Origin: Alphaproteobacteria bacterium | Lineage (GTDB): Bacteria > Pseudomonadota > Alphaproteobacteria > Micropepsales > Micropepsaceae | Length of the DNA: 46,105 nt | Reading direction: 5' to 3' | Assembly: GCA_020852655.1 (NCBI GenBank) | Contig: JADZAI010000079.1 | Span: 1 to 46,105 of the forward strand | Shown: positions 40,592 to 46,105 of the stretch, piece by piece | Layout: each line of letters starts with the position of its first letter | Position numbering within the stretch: the first letter of the stretch is position 1 | Notes under the pieces: generated by a model | Told to the model about the DNA's origin: nothing | What the model saw: only the letters and a program-made list of their open reading frames with translations | The model's database searches: none | Translations under genes and position numbers: made by a program

Positions 40592-41167
40592 TCAGGCCTG
40601 CGCCGTCCGAGATGCCGATGCCCCCGCACCGGCCAGATGGCGCAGCTTTTCCTTCAGCGCGCGGCGACCGCGCGACAGCAGCGATTCAAGGGCCTCGACG
40701 CTGACCTCCAGCGCCTTGGCGGCCTCGATATTGGTGAGCCCCTGGTAGTGGCAGAGCGCGATCGCGGCGCGCTGGCGTTCGGGCAGCGTCTGGAGGGCGG
40801 CATCGACCTCCTTCGCCGTCTGCCGCTGCGCGAGCGTCTGCTCCGGATTGGGCGCGGGGTCGACGCGCTCCTCGACATCGTCGAGCGGGACGCCGCGCTT
40901 CTTGCGCAGGCGGTCGAGGCAGGCGTTGATCGCGACGCGGTGGAGCCACGTCTCGAACTTCGCCTGCCCGGGTTGCCAGCGCCTGGCCTGCGTCCAGACT
41001 TTGAGAAATACGTCCTGTGCCACGTCTTCCGCTTCTGCGGAATCACCCAGCATCCGTCGGGCAAGCGCCGTCATCCGCGGCAGGTGCCGCGCGACAAGCC
41101 GTGATGCGGCCTCGGCGTCGCCCTGCCCCGTCAAGTAGACGAGGCCGGCGTCGGGATCCTCCACCAT
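40592..41167 (-). CDS. ECF-family RNA polymerase sigma factor
   Basis: 191 residues from ATG at 41167, preceded by GAAGGA; a longer frame to 41362 is not sigma-like. Region 2 reads MTALARRMLGDSAEAEDVAQ, then DVFLKVWTQARRW and FETWLHRVAINACLDRLRKK. Region 4 reads LQTLPERQRAAIALCHYQGL and LEVSVEALESLLSRGRRALK, the DNA-binding helix-turn-helix. It lacks regions 1 and 3, as is usual for ECF factors. It heads the operon with the small accessory and CnrX/CpxP-like genes. A palindrome 50 bp upstream may be part of its control region. Target genes are unknown; it is comparable to heavy-metal or envelope-stress ECF groups. Confidence 0.9.
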   Translation of the reverse strand: MVEDPDAGLVYLTGQGDAEAASRLVARHLPRMTALARRMLGDSAEAEDVAQDVFLKVWTQARRWQPGQAKFETWLHRVAINACLDRLRKKRGVPLDDVEERVDPAPNPEQTLAQRQTAKEVDAALQTLPERQRAAIALCHYQGLTNIEAAKALEVSVEALESLLSRGRRALKEKLRHLAGAGASASRTAQA

Positions 41168-41216
41168 GCGTCCTTCGATTGGCCGGCGCCCTGATGAGCA
41201 GGCGGCGGTCTCTGCA

Positions 41217-41234
41217 TGTTTCAACGGTGAAACA
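41217..41234. promoter_or_regulatory. Palindrome upstream of the ECF sigma gene
   Basis: TGTTTCA and TGAAACA form a perfect 7-bp inverted repeat around ACGG, 50 bp before the sigma start codon. It could bind a dimeric regulator or be the 5' hairpin of the mRNA. The rest of the 277-bp gap (41168-41444) shows no gene. Confidence 0.35.
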
Positions 41235-41444
41235 GGGTTCATCCGTCGGCGTAGCAGACCGGCTGCGATGTCGAAACCGCGAGCCGTGACCGGAAGGACA
41301 CAGGGAACTGACCCGCGCGCGCACGGTCCCGCACGCACCGGTCCGGAGGATCCCGACGCCACATCGGCGCGCGGGCGAACACCCGAGCCGGCATCACCGG
41401 CTCAGGCAGGCCCGCACGAAAAAGCAGGTAGGCAGGGACGAGGC

Positions 41445-41945
41445 TTACGCCTCGACGACGCCGCGCTTGATCTCTTCGACGACCACGCGCTTGGGCTTGA
41501 ACGCCGCCTTCAGCACCGGAACCGCGAGTTCCGGCTGCGCGTCGCCGCACATGAAGACGTCGAACGCCGCAAAGCCCTTCTCCGGCCAGGTATGGACCGA
41601 GATGTGGCTTTCGCTGAGCACCGCAACGCCCGAAACGCCGCCGTTCGGCGTGAAGACGTGCGTGTGGATGTGCAGCAGCGTCGCGCCGGCCGCCTTGATG
41701 GCGTCGTGGAAGGCCTGCTGGATGCGCGCCTCGTCGTCGAGGCCCGTGGCATCCCACAGGTCGATCGTGAGGTGGCGGCCGGCGTAAGTCACGCCGTCGC
41801 GGCAGATCCAGTAATCCTTGGGTGCCTCGTCCGAAACGACAGCGTCGTTCGACGAAACAAGAACCGGGACGGTCCTCGCCGGGGTCTGTGCGGAATCCGC
41901 CAGTGCCTCGTTGATCGCCGCCGCCTTCTTCGCGAGTCGGGCCAT
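41445..41945 (-). CDS. speD: S-adenosylmethionine decarboxylase proenzyme
   Basis: 166 residues from ATG at 41945, preceded by GGGAGGG. The self-cleavage site reads LSESHISVHTWPEKG: chain cleavage before Ser113 creates the pyruvoyl group. Other class 1 SpeD features are GRHLTIDLWDATGLDDEARI, THVFTPNGGVSGVAVL, and FAAFDVFMCGDAQPELAV with the catalytic Cys. The first 45-50 residues (ARLAKKAAAINEALADSAQT) are an extension not found in typical 120-residue bacterial SpeD. It makes decarboxylated SAM, the aminopropyl donor for spermidine. The spermidine synthase gene is divergent, 296 bp away, so both may share regulation. Confidence 0.94.
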   Translation of the reverse strand: MARLAKKAAAINEALADSAQTPARTVPVLVSSNDAVVSDEAPKDYWICRDGVTYAGRHLTIDLWDATGLDDEARIQQAFHDAIKAAGATLLHIHTHVFTPNGGVSGVAVLSESHISVHTWPEKGFAAFDVFMCGDAQPELAVPVLKAAFKPKRVVVEEIKRGVVEA

Positions 41946-42180
41946 CGTGCCCTCCCTGAAAAAAGAAGCGTTATCGACAAGTGGCGCAGATACGCATGCG
42001 CCGGTGGAGAATCCTCGTGGGCGAACCCCGTTTGGAGCGCGCGGATATATGGGCGGTGGCCCCCCCACGCAAGCGTTTTCTGCCCCCGCGGGGAAAAATC
42101 TTCGCGGCGCTTCCGGCGCGCTTTCCGGTGGCGAGTCCGGATAGGAAGAAATGTGACAGCCGTGCGACTTTGGAATCGCT

Positions 42181-42208
42181 TTGCGCATCGCCGCGCCGCT
42201 CCTATAAG
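42181..42208 (+). promoter_or_regulatory. Candidate promoter of speE
   Basis: TTGCGC at 42181-42186, 16-bp spacer, TATAAG at 42203-42208. Transcription would start near 42215, followed by GAGGAG at 42227-42232 and the ATG at 42242. Spacing is acceptable throughout. The remaining part of the speD-speE gap (41946-42180) holds nothing else recognisable. Confidence 0.45.
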
Positions 42209-42241
42209 CCGCGCCAACGGATGGACGAGGAGCCTTCGCGC

Positions 42242-43114
42242 ATGACGACCTTCACCGAGAAACTCCACCCCGGCTACGCGCAGGAGATGATGCTGAAGGG
42301 CGAACCGCTCTTCGAAGGCCAGTCGCCGTTCCAGAACGTCAAATTCTTCGACACCGAGCGCAACGGCCGCGTGATGGCCTTGGACGACATTGTCCAAATC
42401 ACCACCCGCGACCACGCCGCCTATTCCGAGATGCTGACGCATCTGCCGATCCTGGAGCACGGCAAGGTGAAGTCGGTGCTGATCGTCGGCGGCGGCGACA
42501 TCGCGATCGCCGCCGAGGCGCTGAAGCATGCATCGGTGGCCGAGGTGGTGATGGCCGAGATCGATCCGGTGGTGGTCGAAAAGGCGAAGGAGTTCTTTCC
42601 CGAGATCAACAGGAAGGCGGTCAAGGACAAGCGCCTCGACATCCAGATCGTCGACGCCTTCGAGTATCTCGGCCGGCCGGAGTCGAAGGAGCATTTCGAC
42701 CTGGTCATCGCCGATCGTCCGGACCCGGTCGGTCCGGCCGAAATCCTCTTCGCCGACGATTTCTACAAGCGCATCAGGGCGGCGCTGAAGCCGGGCGGCT
42801 TCGCCGTATTCCAGACGGGCGTGCCATTCTACCAGCCCGAGGAAATGACCGACACGCTCAAGCAGATGGGCCGCATCTTCGGGACCTGCGGCACCTATCT
42901 GTCGGTGGTGCCGACCTATATCGGCGGCTTCATGGCGCTGACCTGGGTGTCGGTGGGCGGTGCGGTGCTGGGCGATGCGCGCAAGGCGAAGAAGGTCGCA
43001 GCGGCGTTCACGGCCTCGAAGATCAAGACCGACTACTACACGCCCGACATCCACTGGGCCTCCTTCGCCCTCCCCGCCTGGATCGCCAGGCTGGTGCCGA
43101 AGAAGCGGAAATAG
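42242..43114 (+). CDS. speE: Spermidine synthase with unusual active-site motifs
   Basis: 290 residues from ATG 42242 with GAGGAG nine bases upstream. The N-terminal beta domain reads FQNVKFFDTERNGRVMALDD, IVQITTRDHAAYSEMLTHLP. The SAM-binding loop is LIVGGGDIAIAAEALKH, where family members have GGGDGG (here Gly-to-Ile at 87 and Gly-to-Ala at 88). The acceptor loop is IADRPDPVGPAEILF against the usual DSTDP; Asp158 and Asp161 are kept. The acidic MAEIDPVVVEKAKEF and the C-terminal fold look complete. It should transfer aminopropyl from decarboxylated SAM to putrescine, supported by the divergent speD. The altered loops may change the amine specificity. Long similarity still makes it the SpeE family. 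Confidence 0.88.
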   Translation: MTTFTEKLHPGYAQEMMLKGEPLFEGQSPFQNVKFFDTERNGRVMALDDIVQITTRDHAAYSEMLTHLPILEHGKVKSVLIVGGGDIAIAAEALKHASVAEVVMAEIDPVVVEKAKEFFPEINRKAVKDKRLDIQIVDAFEYLGRPESKEHFDLVIADRPDPVGPAEILFADDFYKRIRAALKPGGFAVFQTGVPFYQPEEMTDTLKQMGRIFGTCGTYLSVVPTYIGGFMALTWVSVGGAVLGDARKAKKVAAAFTASKIKTDYYTPDIHWASFALPAWIARLVPKKRK

Positions 43115-43117
43115 ATA

Positions 43118-43152
43118 CTACCTACCCAACTATAGACAAAATGGGTAGGTAG
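43118..43152. promoter_or_regulatory. Candidate operator of the VapBC-like pair
   Basis: CTACCTACCCA (43118-43128) and TGGGTAGGTAG (43142-43152) form a perfect 11-bp inverted repeat. The 13-base spacer contains TATAGA, a plausible -10 box. Binding of the antitoxin here would block transcription. The stretch is strikingly less GC-rich than its surroundings. Confidence 0.6.
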
Positions 43153-43179
43153 CAGTAGGTTTCACTTCCGGAGGCGACC

Positions 43180-43656
43180 ATGGCCCACGCAGCGTGGCAT
43201 CGCGCCACGAAGGATCTCCCGACCACCGCGGCGAAGATACGGGCGCTCGCCGCGATGGGCGCCGCCCGCGCCGACATCGCCCGCTTCCTGGATATCCGCT
43301 ACCAGCAGGTCCGGAACGTCCTAACGCGCGACCGCCCGAAACCCCTCGGCGGGATGGCCGAAACCGCGGCGCCGTTTGAGACCGACGAGGCCAAGCCCCG
43401 CGTCATGCCGGACGGCAGCGTCGTGATCCCCGCTGCGCTGGCGAAGCAACTCGGCGCGGAACCGGGCGAGACGCTCGGCGCGTTCGAGCAGGACGGCGGG
43501 ATATGGATCGCGACGCGAAAGGCGAGCCGGCGACGCGCCCAGGCGTTCGTGTCCAGTGTGGTGCCCGAAGGGGTCAGCCTAGTCGAAGATTTGTTGGCGC
43601 AGCGAAGGCGCGAGGTTGAGGAAGAAGAGCGGCAAATCCGCGAAAACGGATGGTAA
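43180..43656 (+). CDS. Antitoxin-like protein: HTH plus AbrB/SpoVT domain
   Basis: 158 residues, with GGAGG before the ATG. Residues 15-50 (TTAAKIRALAAMGAARADIA, then RFLDIRYQQVRNVL) look like a helix-turn-helix. Residues 73-112 (PRVMPDGSVVIPAALAKQLG, then AEPGETLGAFEQDGGIWIAT) match the swapped-hairpin AbrB fold of VapB-like antitoxins. The C-terminal helix, rich in Glu and Arg (VEDLLAQRRREVEEEERQIR), would bind the toxin. Typical VapB proteins are 70-90 residues, so the extra DNA-binding domain is unusual. It overlaps the PIN toxin gene by 7 bp, and a perfect inverted repeat lies just upstream. It probably neutralises the toxin and represses the operon. Confidence 0.8.
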   Translation: MAHAAWHRATKDLPTTAAKIRALAAMGAARADIARFLDIRYQQVRNVLTRDRPKPLGGMAETAAPFETDEAKPRVMPDGSVVIPAALAKQLGAEPGETLGAFEQDGGIWIATRKASRRRAQAFVSSVVPEGVSLVEDLLAQRRREVEEEERQIRENGW

Positions 43657-44060
43657 GCGCTCGGGACGCGCCCCTCCCGCTGCCTGTCGTACTCGATACC
43701 TCTGCGCTCGCCGCCTACTTGAGGCATGAGCAGGGTCATGAGGCCGTCGAGGGCGTGCTGGAGGGTGCTCTCGTCTGTACGGCAAATATCGCCGAGGTGA
43801 TTGGTGTCCTGATGCGACGCGGCGTGAACGCAGCGAAGGCGCGTCAGACGGTGGCCGATCTTGCGATCGTGAGTGTTCCGTTCGACCTGGAGCTGGCGCT
43901 TCGCGCAGGGGAGATGGAGGCGCCGACCCGAAGCACCGGCCTCTCGCTTGGCGATCGGGCTTGCCTCGCCCTCGCCGAGTTGCGCGGCGCAGAGGCATGG
44001 ACGGCCGACAGGCGCTGGCTCGATGCACAGTTGCCGATACGCATCCGCCTCATCCGCTAG
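43650..44060 (+). CDS. VapC-like PIN-domain ribonuclease toxin
   Basis: 136 residues. The PIN-domain acidic residues are all visible: VVLDTSALAAYL (Asp16), TANIAEVIGVLMRRG (Glu49), LSLGDRACLALAE (Asp102) and AWTADRRWLDAQL (Asp120). These bind Mg or Mn in an active RNase. VapC toxins cut tRNA or rRNA and are held by the paired antitoxin. The gene overlaps the antitoxin by 7 bp, so the two are translationally coupled. There is no signal peptide. The target RNA cannot be deduced. Confidence 0.9.
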   Translation: MVSARDAPLPLPVVLDTSALAAYLRHEQGHEAVEGVLEGALVCTANIAEVIGVLMRRGVNAAKARQTVADLAIVSVPFDLELALRAGEMEAPTRSTGLSLGDRACLALAELRGAEAWTADRRWLDAQLPIRIRLIR

Positions 44061-44202
44061 ACCAGCGCCGCGGCGATCCCGTGGAGCGACGGGCGGCTGG
44101 TGCTACCCTTTCCGATTTCGGCCTCGACCGGGGCCTGTTGGCTCGTCACACTGAAGCACAGGCTGGGGACGGGTCCGTTCTCGCACAAAGGGAAGAAGAC
44201 GC

Positions 44203-44607
44203 ATGAAAAAGGGCTACAAGGCACTTCTCGCCGAGGCCGATGCCGAGGTGGCCGCCATCGACACCACCGAGGCCGCGACATTGCTGGGCCGCGACGATGT
44301 CGTCTTCGTCGATCTGCGCGATCCCAGGGAGCGCGAGCGGGAAGGCGTGATCCCCGCCGCCTTCTCGTGCCCGCGCGGCATGCTGGAATTCTGGGTGGAT
44401 CCCGAAAGCCCCTACGCCAAGCCGATCTTCACCGAGCCCAAGCGTTTCGTGTTCTTCTGCGCGGGCGGCTGGCGCTCGGCGCTGGCCGCGAAGACGGTGC
44501 AGGACATGGGGCTGGAGAATGTCTGCCACATGGCCGGCGGCTTCGGTGCATGGAAGAAGGCCGGCCGGCCGGTCGAGGATTTGCCGCCGCCCAAGAGCAA
44601 GGGCTGA
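44203..44607 (+). CDS. Rhodanese-domain protein
   Basis: 134 residues with AAGGGAAGAAG before the ATG. It is a single rhodanese domain: VVFVDLRDPREREREGVIPA, AFSCPRGMLEFWVDPESPYA, and the active-site loop FFCAGGWRSALAAK with catalytic Cys86. The six-residue loop CAGGWR is consistent with sulfurtransferase rather than phosphatase activity. The C-terminus ends HMAGGFGAWKKAGRPVEDLP, a standard rhodanese ending. No signal peptide, so it is cytoplasmic. Neighbours do not suggest a pathway; it may support sulfur transfer or thiosulfate and cyanide detoxification. It is followed by an inverted pair of family A repeats. Confidence 0.9.
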   Translation: MKKGYKALLAEADAEVAAIDTTEAATLLGRDDVVFVDLRDPREREREGVIPAAFSCPRGMLEFWVDPESPYAKPIFTEPKRFVFFCAGGWRSALAAKTVQDMGLENVCHMAGGFGAWKKAGRPVEDLPPPKSKG

Positions 44608-44635
44608 GGCACCTTCTGGTCGGGCGGATCACGCC

Positions 44636-44695
44636 AAATGCTCAGGCATGGGTCCCCCGGTCTCGGCGGCTTCGCCGGCTCGCCGGAGGATGACA
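44636..44695 (+). repeat. Family A intergenic repeat, copy 7 (left arm of inverted pair)
   Basis: AAATGCTCAGGCATGGGTCC continues through the family core to CGCCGGAGGATGACA. Its first 23 bases are exactly the reverse complement of the end of copy 8, the most perfect inverted pair in the window. Each arm can also fold on itself. Confidence 0.75.
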
Positions 44696-44714
44696 CCTAG
44701 GGTTCAACCACTCC

Positions 44715-44768
44715 TGTCATCCTCCGACGGCCCGAAGGGCCGATCGGGGGACCCATGCCTGAGCATTT
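44715..44768 (-). repeat. Family A intergenic repeat, copy 8 (right arm of inverted pair)
   Basis: TGTCATCCTCCGACGGCCCG through GACCCATGCCTGAGCATTT. It faces copy 7 across 19 bases, and the pair fills the space between the rhodanese gene and the frameshifted hydrolase that converges on it. Confidence 0.75.
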
Positions 44769-44794
44769 CAGGAACACAGAGGCGGCACGACGCT

Positions 44795-45684
44795 TTAGCT
44801 CCGCATGAACTCAAGCAGCAGCGCCGCGACCTCGCCAGGCGCCTCCTCGCACACGAAGTGGCCGGCCGGCACCGCGGCGCCGCGCACATCGCCCGACCAT
44901 TGGCGCCATTGCTCCAGCGGGTTGGCGCGGGCGAAGCCGGATTTATCGCCCCAGACGGCGAGGAGCGGCGGTTTCATCTTGCGGCCGGCCTCGCGATCCG
45001 CGGCGTCATAGGCGCGGTCGCGCGTCCAGCCCGCACGATAGTCGGCGCATGAGGCGTGGATCGCCTCGGGGCGGCTGAAGCAGGCGATATAGTCGGCGAC
45101 GTCGCCCTCGTCGAAGCGGAAGCCGGGGGCGGCCCAGCTCTTCAGGCAATGGCGCAGATAGAAGGCGGGATCGCCGCCGATCAGCGTCTCGGGCAGCGGC
45201 TCGGGCTGGGCGAGCATATACCAGTGATAGGCGCCCATCGCCGAGGCGGCATTGGCGTTGGCCCACATGCTGTGCGTCGGGATGATGTCGAGCACGGCGG
45301 CGCGCGTGACGACATCCGGGTGGTCCATCGCCAGGCGATAGGTCACGCGGCCGCCCCGGTCGTGCCCGGCGACGGCGAAGCGGTCGAAGCCGAGCGCCTT
45401 CATGAGCGCGACCTGGTCGCGCGCCATGGTGCGCTTGGCATAGGTCTCGTGCGCCGCGTCGTCGTGCGGCTTGTCGCTGCGGCCGTAGCCGCGGAGGTCG
45501 GGGACGACCAGCGTGAGCGGGCGAGCAGCCGGGCGGCGACCGCCCGCCACATCAGGCGCGTCTGGGGATAGCCGTGCAGGAGGAGCAGCGGCGGGCCCGA
45601 TCCGCCGACGAGGGCGTCGATGGTGACGCCGTCGCCCGGCAGGCGCCGCGCGCTGAGGCCGTCGATCAGTCCGGGTGCGGTCAT
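44795..45684 (-). pseudogene. Dehalogenase-like alpha/beta hydrolase with a frameshift
   Basis: An ATG at 45684 starts [20 protein letters not shown] and [20 protein letters not shown], the N-terminal part with the HG oxyanion segment. Around 45515-45530 the family-like reading jumps to another frame: [20 protein letters not shown], then GFDRFAVAGHDRGGRVTYRL (nucleophile Asp), AVLDIIPTHSMW, YHWYMLAQPEPLPETLI and PAGHFVCEEAPGEVAA (His). The total of 890 bp is one base short of 297 codons, so a single-base deletion explains it. The motif GHDRGGR is typical of haloacetate and fluoroacetate dehalogenase-like enzymes. Broken gene or a sequencing error in a GC run; the substrate is unproven. Confidence 0.82.
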
Positions 45685-45793
45685 GAGGGAAGGCTAGCAG
45701 AGGCGGCGATATGCCGCGATATGCCCGCCCCGGGTTGCGGTGCCGCGGAATCTGCGAAAGACTTGGTTTCGCGAGCGGCAATTGGGGGCATGC

Positions 45794-46105
45794 TTGACGG
45801 CGCAGGCGCAGGCGCGAACCGGGAGCATCTGGGCCGGGGCGTTCACACGCTCCGAGGCATTGCGCGGCTGGACGCTGCTCAGTCCGACGGTGATCGTCAT
45901 GGTGGCAGGCCTCGCCGCCCCGCTTGCGATCATGTTGCTCTACAGCTTCTGGAAGCAGGACGGCTATGTCGTCGACACCACGCTGACGGCGCACAACTAC
46001 GCCTATGCGCTGGACCGCTACCAGCCGATCTTCATCCGCTCGCTGTGGATTTCGGGCGTGGTGACGCTGTTCACCGTGCTGCTCGCCTATCCGATCGCCT
46101 ATTAC
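45794..46105 (+). CDS. ABC transporter permease, PotB-like, cut by the window edge
   Basis: The first 104 codons only. A TTG at 45794, five bases after GGGGG, is the likeliest start; TTG 45782 is possible. The protein reads ALRGWTLLSPTVIVMVAGLA, APLAIMLLYSFWKQDGYVVD, then HNYAYALDRYQPIFIRSLWI and VVTLFTVLLAYPIAYY, which is the first two spans of a spermidine/putrescine-type inner-membrane permease. The remainder, probably with its partner permease and ATPase, lies to the right. It may serve the orphan binding protein at 36033-37097, which is an inference across 8.7 kb of other genes. Confidence 0.78.
   Translation, partial: MTAQAQARTGSIWAGAFTRSEALRGWTLLSPTVIVMVAGLAAPLAIMLLYSFWKQDGYVVDTTLTAHNYAYALDRYQPIFIRSLWISGVVTLFTVLLAYPIAYY

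Noticed and set aside
41168..41300. Classical EcfG or RpoE promoter upstream of the ECF sigma gene
   Set aside because: GAACC and CGTT elements on the minus strand are only about 9 bases apart, too close for a functional -35/-10 pair.

Overview
This is a 46.1 kb stretch of a very GC-rich chromosome (roughly two thirds G+C). It is most consistent with a free-living alphaproteobacterium. Pointers are a membrane-bound ferritin/VIT1 protein (MbfA type), compact SpeD/SpeE genes, a Wza/Wzc/flippase exopolysaccharide locus with a GH10 enzyme, and two families of hairpin-forming intergenic repeats. No tRNA, rRNA, CRISPR array, prophage or transposase was recognised. The genus cannot be named from what is visible.

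Positions 1-17519 hold an exopolysaccharide (EPS) locus. It has an outer-membrane beta-barrel, a Wza-type export lipoprotein, a monotopic priming sugar transferase, a GMC oxidoreductase, an aldo/keto reductase, two GT4 glycosyltransferases, a SAM methyltransferase and a GH10 glycanase. It also has a Wzx-type flippase, a Wzz/Wzc-like copolymerase, a WecG/TagA glycosyltransferase, a GINT1-like protein and a GNAT acyltransferase. No Wzy polymerase is seen, so it lies outside the window or is unrecognised. Two members look catalytically damaged. The GH10 gene has a TAG stop exactly at the codon for the acid/base glutamate. The Wzc-like ATPase domain has lost the Walker A lysine and Ser/Thr.

Positions 17523-29494 are mostly housekeeping and metabolism: elongation factor P and its lysylating enzyme EpmA (divergent), a TauD-type dioxygenase, MbfA, an SRPBCC protein, a GNAT protein, two adjacent acyl-CoA dehydrogenases, two hypothetical proteins and aminopeptidase N.

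Positions 29675-34526 run in one direction: a PAS sensor histidine kinase, a secreted protein resembling part of PelA, and a small membrane-anchored repeat protein that could be a reduced PelB counterpart.

Positions 34523-46105 have a polyamine theme: a PuuA-like glutamine synthetase family enzyme, a PotD/PotF-type binding protein, SpeD and SpeE (divergent, SpeE with altered motifs), and at the window edge a PotB-like permease. Between them lie a LuxR-type regulator, two small secreted proteins, an ECF sigma module with a CnrX/CpxP-like sensor, a VapBC-like pair preceded by an 11-bp inverted repeat, a rhodanese, and a frameshifted dehalogenase-like hydrolase.

All functions are inferred by reading the translated sequences. 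No database search was run.
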